Source: G963664115 sp965216035 (lineage in GTDB: Bacteria > Acidobacteriota > Terriglobia > 20CM-2-55-15). Taken from it: DNA of 64,000 nt. Position numbers and translations under genes: made by a program. Every line of letters begins with the position of its first letter. Position 1 is the stretch's first letter. Below are positions 61,969-64,000 of the stretch, piece after piece. The notes under the pieces are model-generated. The model made no database searches and had not been told where the DNA came from. It was given only the letters and a program-made list of their open reading frames with translations. The stretch is taken from contig CBDCFM010000016.1 of assembly GCA_965216035.1 (NCBI GenBank), positions 186,001 to 250,000 of the forward strand, given 5' to 3'.

Positions 61969-64000
61969 ATGCACTTTATCTTGATTCCGAAATCCAGTAC
62001 GTCAAAGGCGTCGGCCCGAAACGGTGCGTGTTGTTGAGAGCTCGAGGAATTAACACGGTTCAGGATCTGTTGCTGCGTTTTCCTCGTCACTACGAAGACC
62101 GAAGCCGTCTCGCTTCTCTGGACACACTGGTTCCCGGTCAATCGACGACGATTCTTGCTAAAGTCTTCAGCGTCCGATTGATTCCCACCCGGTCGAGGGG
62201 CCGCATTCTTGATGTTGTCTTGAACGATGGCACTTCATATGGCCACGCAAAGTGGTTCAATGGTGGCCCACTCCATCGACAAAAGATTTTCGTTCCCGGT
62301 ACGAACCTCGTCCTGACGGGTAAGGGTGAAGTAGACAAATACGATCAGGGAATCGTCCTGTTTAATCCTGAATTCGAAGTCCTCCCCGAAGAAAAGGCAA
62401 GTTCCCCAGGCGAGTTGGGCCGCTACGTTCCCATATATGAGGAAGTGTCCGGCATTAGCAGTCGTCAATTGCGCAGCATGATATCGGTAGTTTTCGAGAG
62501 CTTGTCAGGGTCGCTGCACGACCCACTACCTGAGGCGATGCGTTCGCGTTTAGGCCTGCCCGGTCTGAAAGCGGCACTGGAAGGTTTGCACCAACCGACG
62601 CTCGACGATGACATCGACTTGCTCAGCCGGCGCCGTTCGCCTTATCATCGCCGGTTTATTTTCGAGGAGTTTCTGCTCCTCGAGCTGACGCTGGCGCTTC
62701 GCAGGTATCGCTTGCGCTCAGCGGATGGTGTTCGGTTTCGAACGAACAGCAGCATTCGGGAGCAGCTCAAGGCGATTCTCCCCTTCCATCCCACTCTCGC
62801 TCAGAAGCGTGCTTTCGCCGAAATCGTTGACGACCTGAAGGCGGCTCATCCGATGAATCGCCTGCTGCAGGGGGATGTGGGCTCGGGAAAAACGCTGGTG
62901 GCATTCGAAACGATCGTTGTGGCCGTTGAAAATGGTTATCAGGCAGCCTTGATGGTGCCGACAGAAATTCTGGCGGAGCAACACTACATCAGCGCGCGAC
63001 GGATCCTGGAACCTCTCGGATACAAGGTCGCTCTACTCAGAAAGGGTGTTGGGAAAAACCAGCCGGAATTGCTCCAAGAAGTGAGCAGTGGCACGATTAA
63101 TCTTGCGATTGGGACACACGCACTTCTTGAGGATGGCACTGGGTTTTCGCGACTGGGACTGGTCGTCATCGATGAACAGCACCGCTTTGGTGTGATGCAG
63201 CGTCTGCGTCTGATGGAAAAAGGGCGGAGTCCGAACACCCTTGTAATGACGGCGACTCCAATACCACGCACCCTTGCGATGACGTTTTACGGGGATCTGG
63301 ATGTTTCCGTAATCGACGAAATGCCTCCGGGCCGGTCACCGATCCGGACGGTTCACATCGGCGAACGGCAACGGCGGTATGCCGAGCACCTACTGGGACA
63401 AGAGTTGGAGAAGGGAAGACAATGTTATGTCGTATATCCGCTGATCGACGAGTCGGAGAAAGTGGACCTCCGCTCAGCCACCGAAGGGTATCGCCATCTC
63501 GTGGATCTATTCGGAAGCGAGCGTGTGGGCCTACTGCATGGGCGTCTGAAGGGGGAGGAAAAAGAGGGCCTCATGCGCGCCTTTAATACAGGAGATATCG
63601 GAATTCTTGTGGCGACCACGGTCGTGGAGGTCGGTGTCGACGTTCCAAACGCGACGTTGATGCTGATCGAGCACGCCGAACGCTTCGGGATCGCGCAGTT
63701 ACACCAACTGAGGGGGCGAGTCGGGCGGGGAACAGAGGCGTCTCATTGTGTGCTGATGACACCGGAGGGTATTGGCACACTTGCCCATCAACGTGTGCGC
63801 TCCGTTGCCGCCACCACCGACGGTTTTCGACTTGCTGAAACAGACCTCCGCTTGAGGGGGCCGGGTGAACTCACCGGGACGCGCCAGTCGGGTGTCCCTG
63901 AGTTTCGACTGGCTGATCTGGCAAAGGACCTCGATATCCTGATTGAGGCTCGGGCAGAGGCCGAGCGTTGGGTGCGGAACGAGTCTCAAAGGGACAAACT
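61965..64000 (+). CDS. recG: ATP-dependent DNA helicase RecG (cut by window edge)
   Basis: The start ATG sits in the prfB stop (ATGA at 61965-61968). The visible 678 residues cover the wedge/OB domain (VKGVGPKRCVLLRARGINTVQDLLLRFPRHYEDRS near the front) and most of the helicase: GDVGSGKT, MVPTEILAEQHY, VVIDEQHRFGV, MTATPIPRTLAM and LRGRVGRGTEASHC. The latter are motifs I to VI in order. RecG reverses stalled replication forks. The reading frame is unbroken. The end lies beyond the window. Confidence 0.95.
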   Translation, partial: MNALYLDSEIQYVKGVGPKRCVLLRARGINTVQDLLLRFPRHYEDRSRLASLDTLVPGQSTTILAKVFSVRLIPTRSRGRILDVVLNDGTSYGHAKWFNGGPLHRQKIFVPGTNLVLTGKGEVDKYDQGIVLFNPEFEVLPEEKASSPGELGRYVPIYEEVSGISSRQLRSMISVVFESLSGSLHDPLPEAMRSRLGLPGLKAALEGLHQPTLDDDIDLLSRRRSPYHRRFIFEEFLLLELTLALRRYRLRSADGVRFRTNSSIREQLKAILPFHPTLAQKRAFAEIVDDLKAAHPMNRLLQGDVGSGKTLVAFETIVVAVENGYQAALMVPTEILAEQHYISARRILEPLGYKVALLRKGVGKNQPELLQEVSSGTINLAIGTHALLEDGTGFSRLGLVVIDEQHRFGVMQRLRLMEKGRSPNTLVMTATPIPRTLAMTFYGDLDVSVIDEMPPGRSPIRTVHIGERQRRYAEHLLGQELEKGRQCYVVYPLIDESEKVDLRSATEGYRHLVDLFGSERVGLLHGRLKGEEKEGLMRAFNTGDIGILVATTVVEVGVDVPNATLMLIEHAERFGIAQLHQLRGRVGRGTEASHCVLMTPEGIGTLAHQRVRSVAATTDGFRLAETDLRLRGPGELTGTRQSGVPEFRLADLAKDLDILIEARAEAERWVRNESQRDK

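Noticed and set aside
1..64000. CRISPR arrays, tRNA or rRNA genes
   Set aside because: No regularly spaced direct repeats, no tRNA T-loop/anticodon pattern and no rRNA segments were recognised by eye.

Overview
The window looks like a piece of an Acidobacteriota chromosome, perhaps Vicinamibacteria-like. This rests on content, not on a search: two intact secreted proteins and one decayed copy of the acidobacterial von Willebrand A type, large secreted PQQ/NHL-propeller proteins, a secreted two-domain VOC protein, a DUF5916-type outer-membrane protein and a B3-type metallo-hydrolase. DNA is GC-rich. No tRNA, rRNA or CRISPR array was recognised.

Layout. (1) 1-6000: the early region of a Mu-like prophage (AT-hook protein, MuA-type integrase, MuB-type ATPase, Gam, GemA/gp16, Mor), followed by scars: the last codons of a DNA methyltransferase, the DNA-binding front of a second and different MuA, and a gpG-like morphogenesis gene. 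The late region is missing, so this is a deleted composite. A histidine phosphatase gene that faces it has lost its C-terminal half. (2) 6.7-13.4 kb: host metabolic and repair genes (PPOX/F420 protein, aldo/keto reductase, recQ, glutaminyl cyclase, CPBP protease, a frameshifted Gfo/Idh/MocA oxidoreductase). (3) 14.0-16.7 kb: an unusual cluster in which two paralogous small CxC/CxxC/CWRH proteins flank a protein with a TIR/deoxyribosyltransferase-like front and a TRAFs-binding-like tail. (4) 17-27 kb: ABC exporter, frameshifted outer-membrane protein, vWFA protein, TPR protein, PQQ propeller, SLC13 transporter overlapping threonine synthase. (5) 27-44 kb: secreted and catabolic enzymes. Two inverted copies of a roughly 0.3-kb non-coding MITE lie here, and each ends exactly on the TAG stop codon of a neighbouring gene. 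A membrane-anchored TIR protein follows. (6) 44-56.4 kb: accessory stretch with a group II intron remnant, ppnN, a panE-like gene, a SYLF protein, an MbtH-like ORF with no normal start codon, an IS with a nonsense codon in its transposase, and an intact IS256-family element that sits against an N-terminally shortened DUF5916 gene. (7) 56.5-64 kb: a tight housekeeping operon, nfeD - slipin - SPOR protein - lnt - prfB (with the programmed +1 frameshift site) - recG (cut by the window edge).

Systems. The only coherent multi-gene machineries are the Mu-like transposition module and the nfeD-to-recG operon. Best candidates for something undescribed are the MITE that inserts at CTAG stop codons, the 14-16.7 kb cluster, and the lone TIR-transmembrane protein. 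No gene here was tested by database search.
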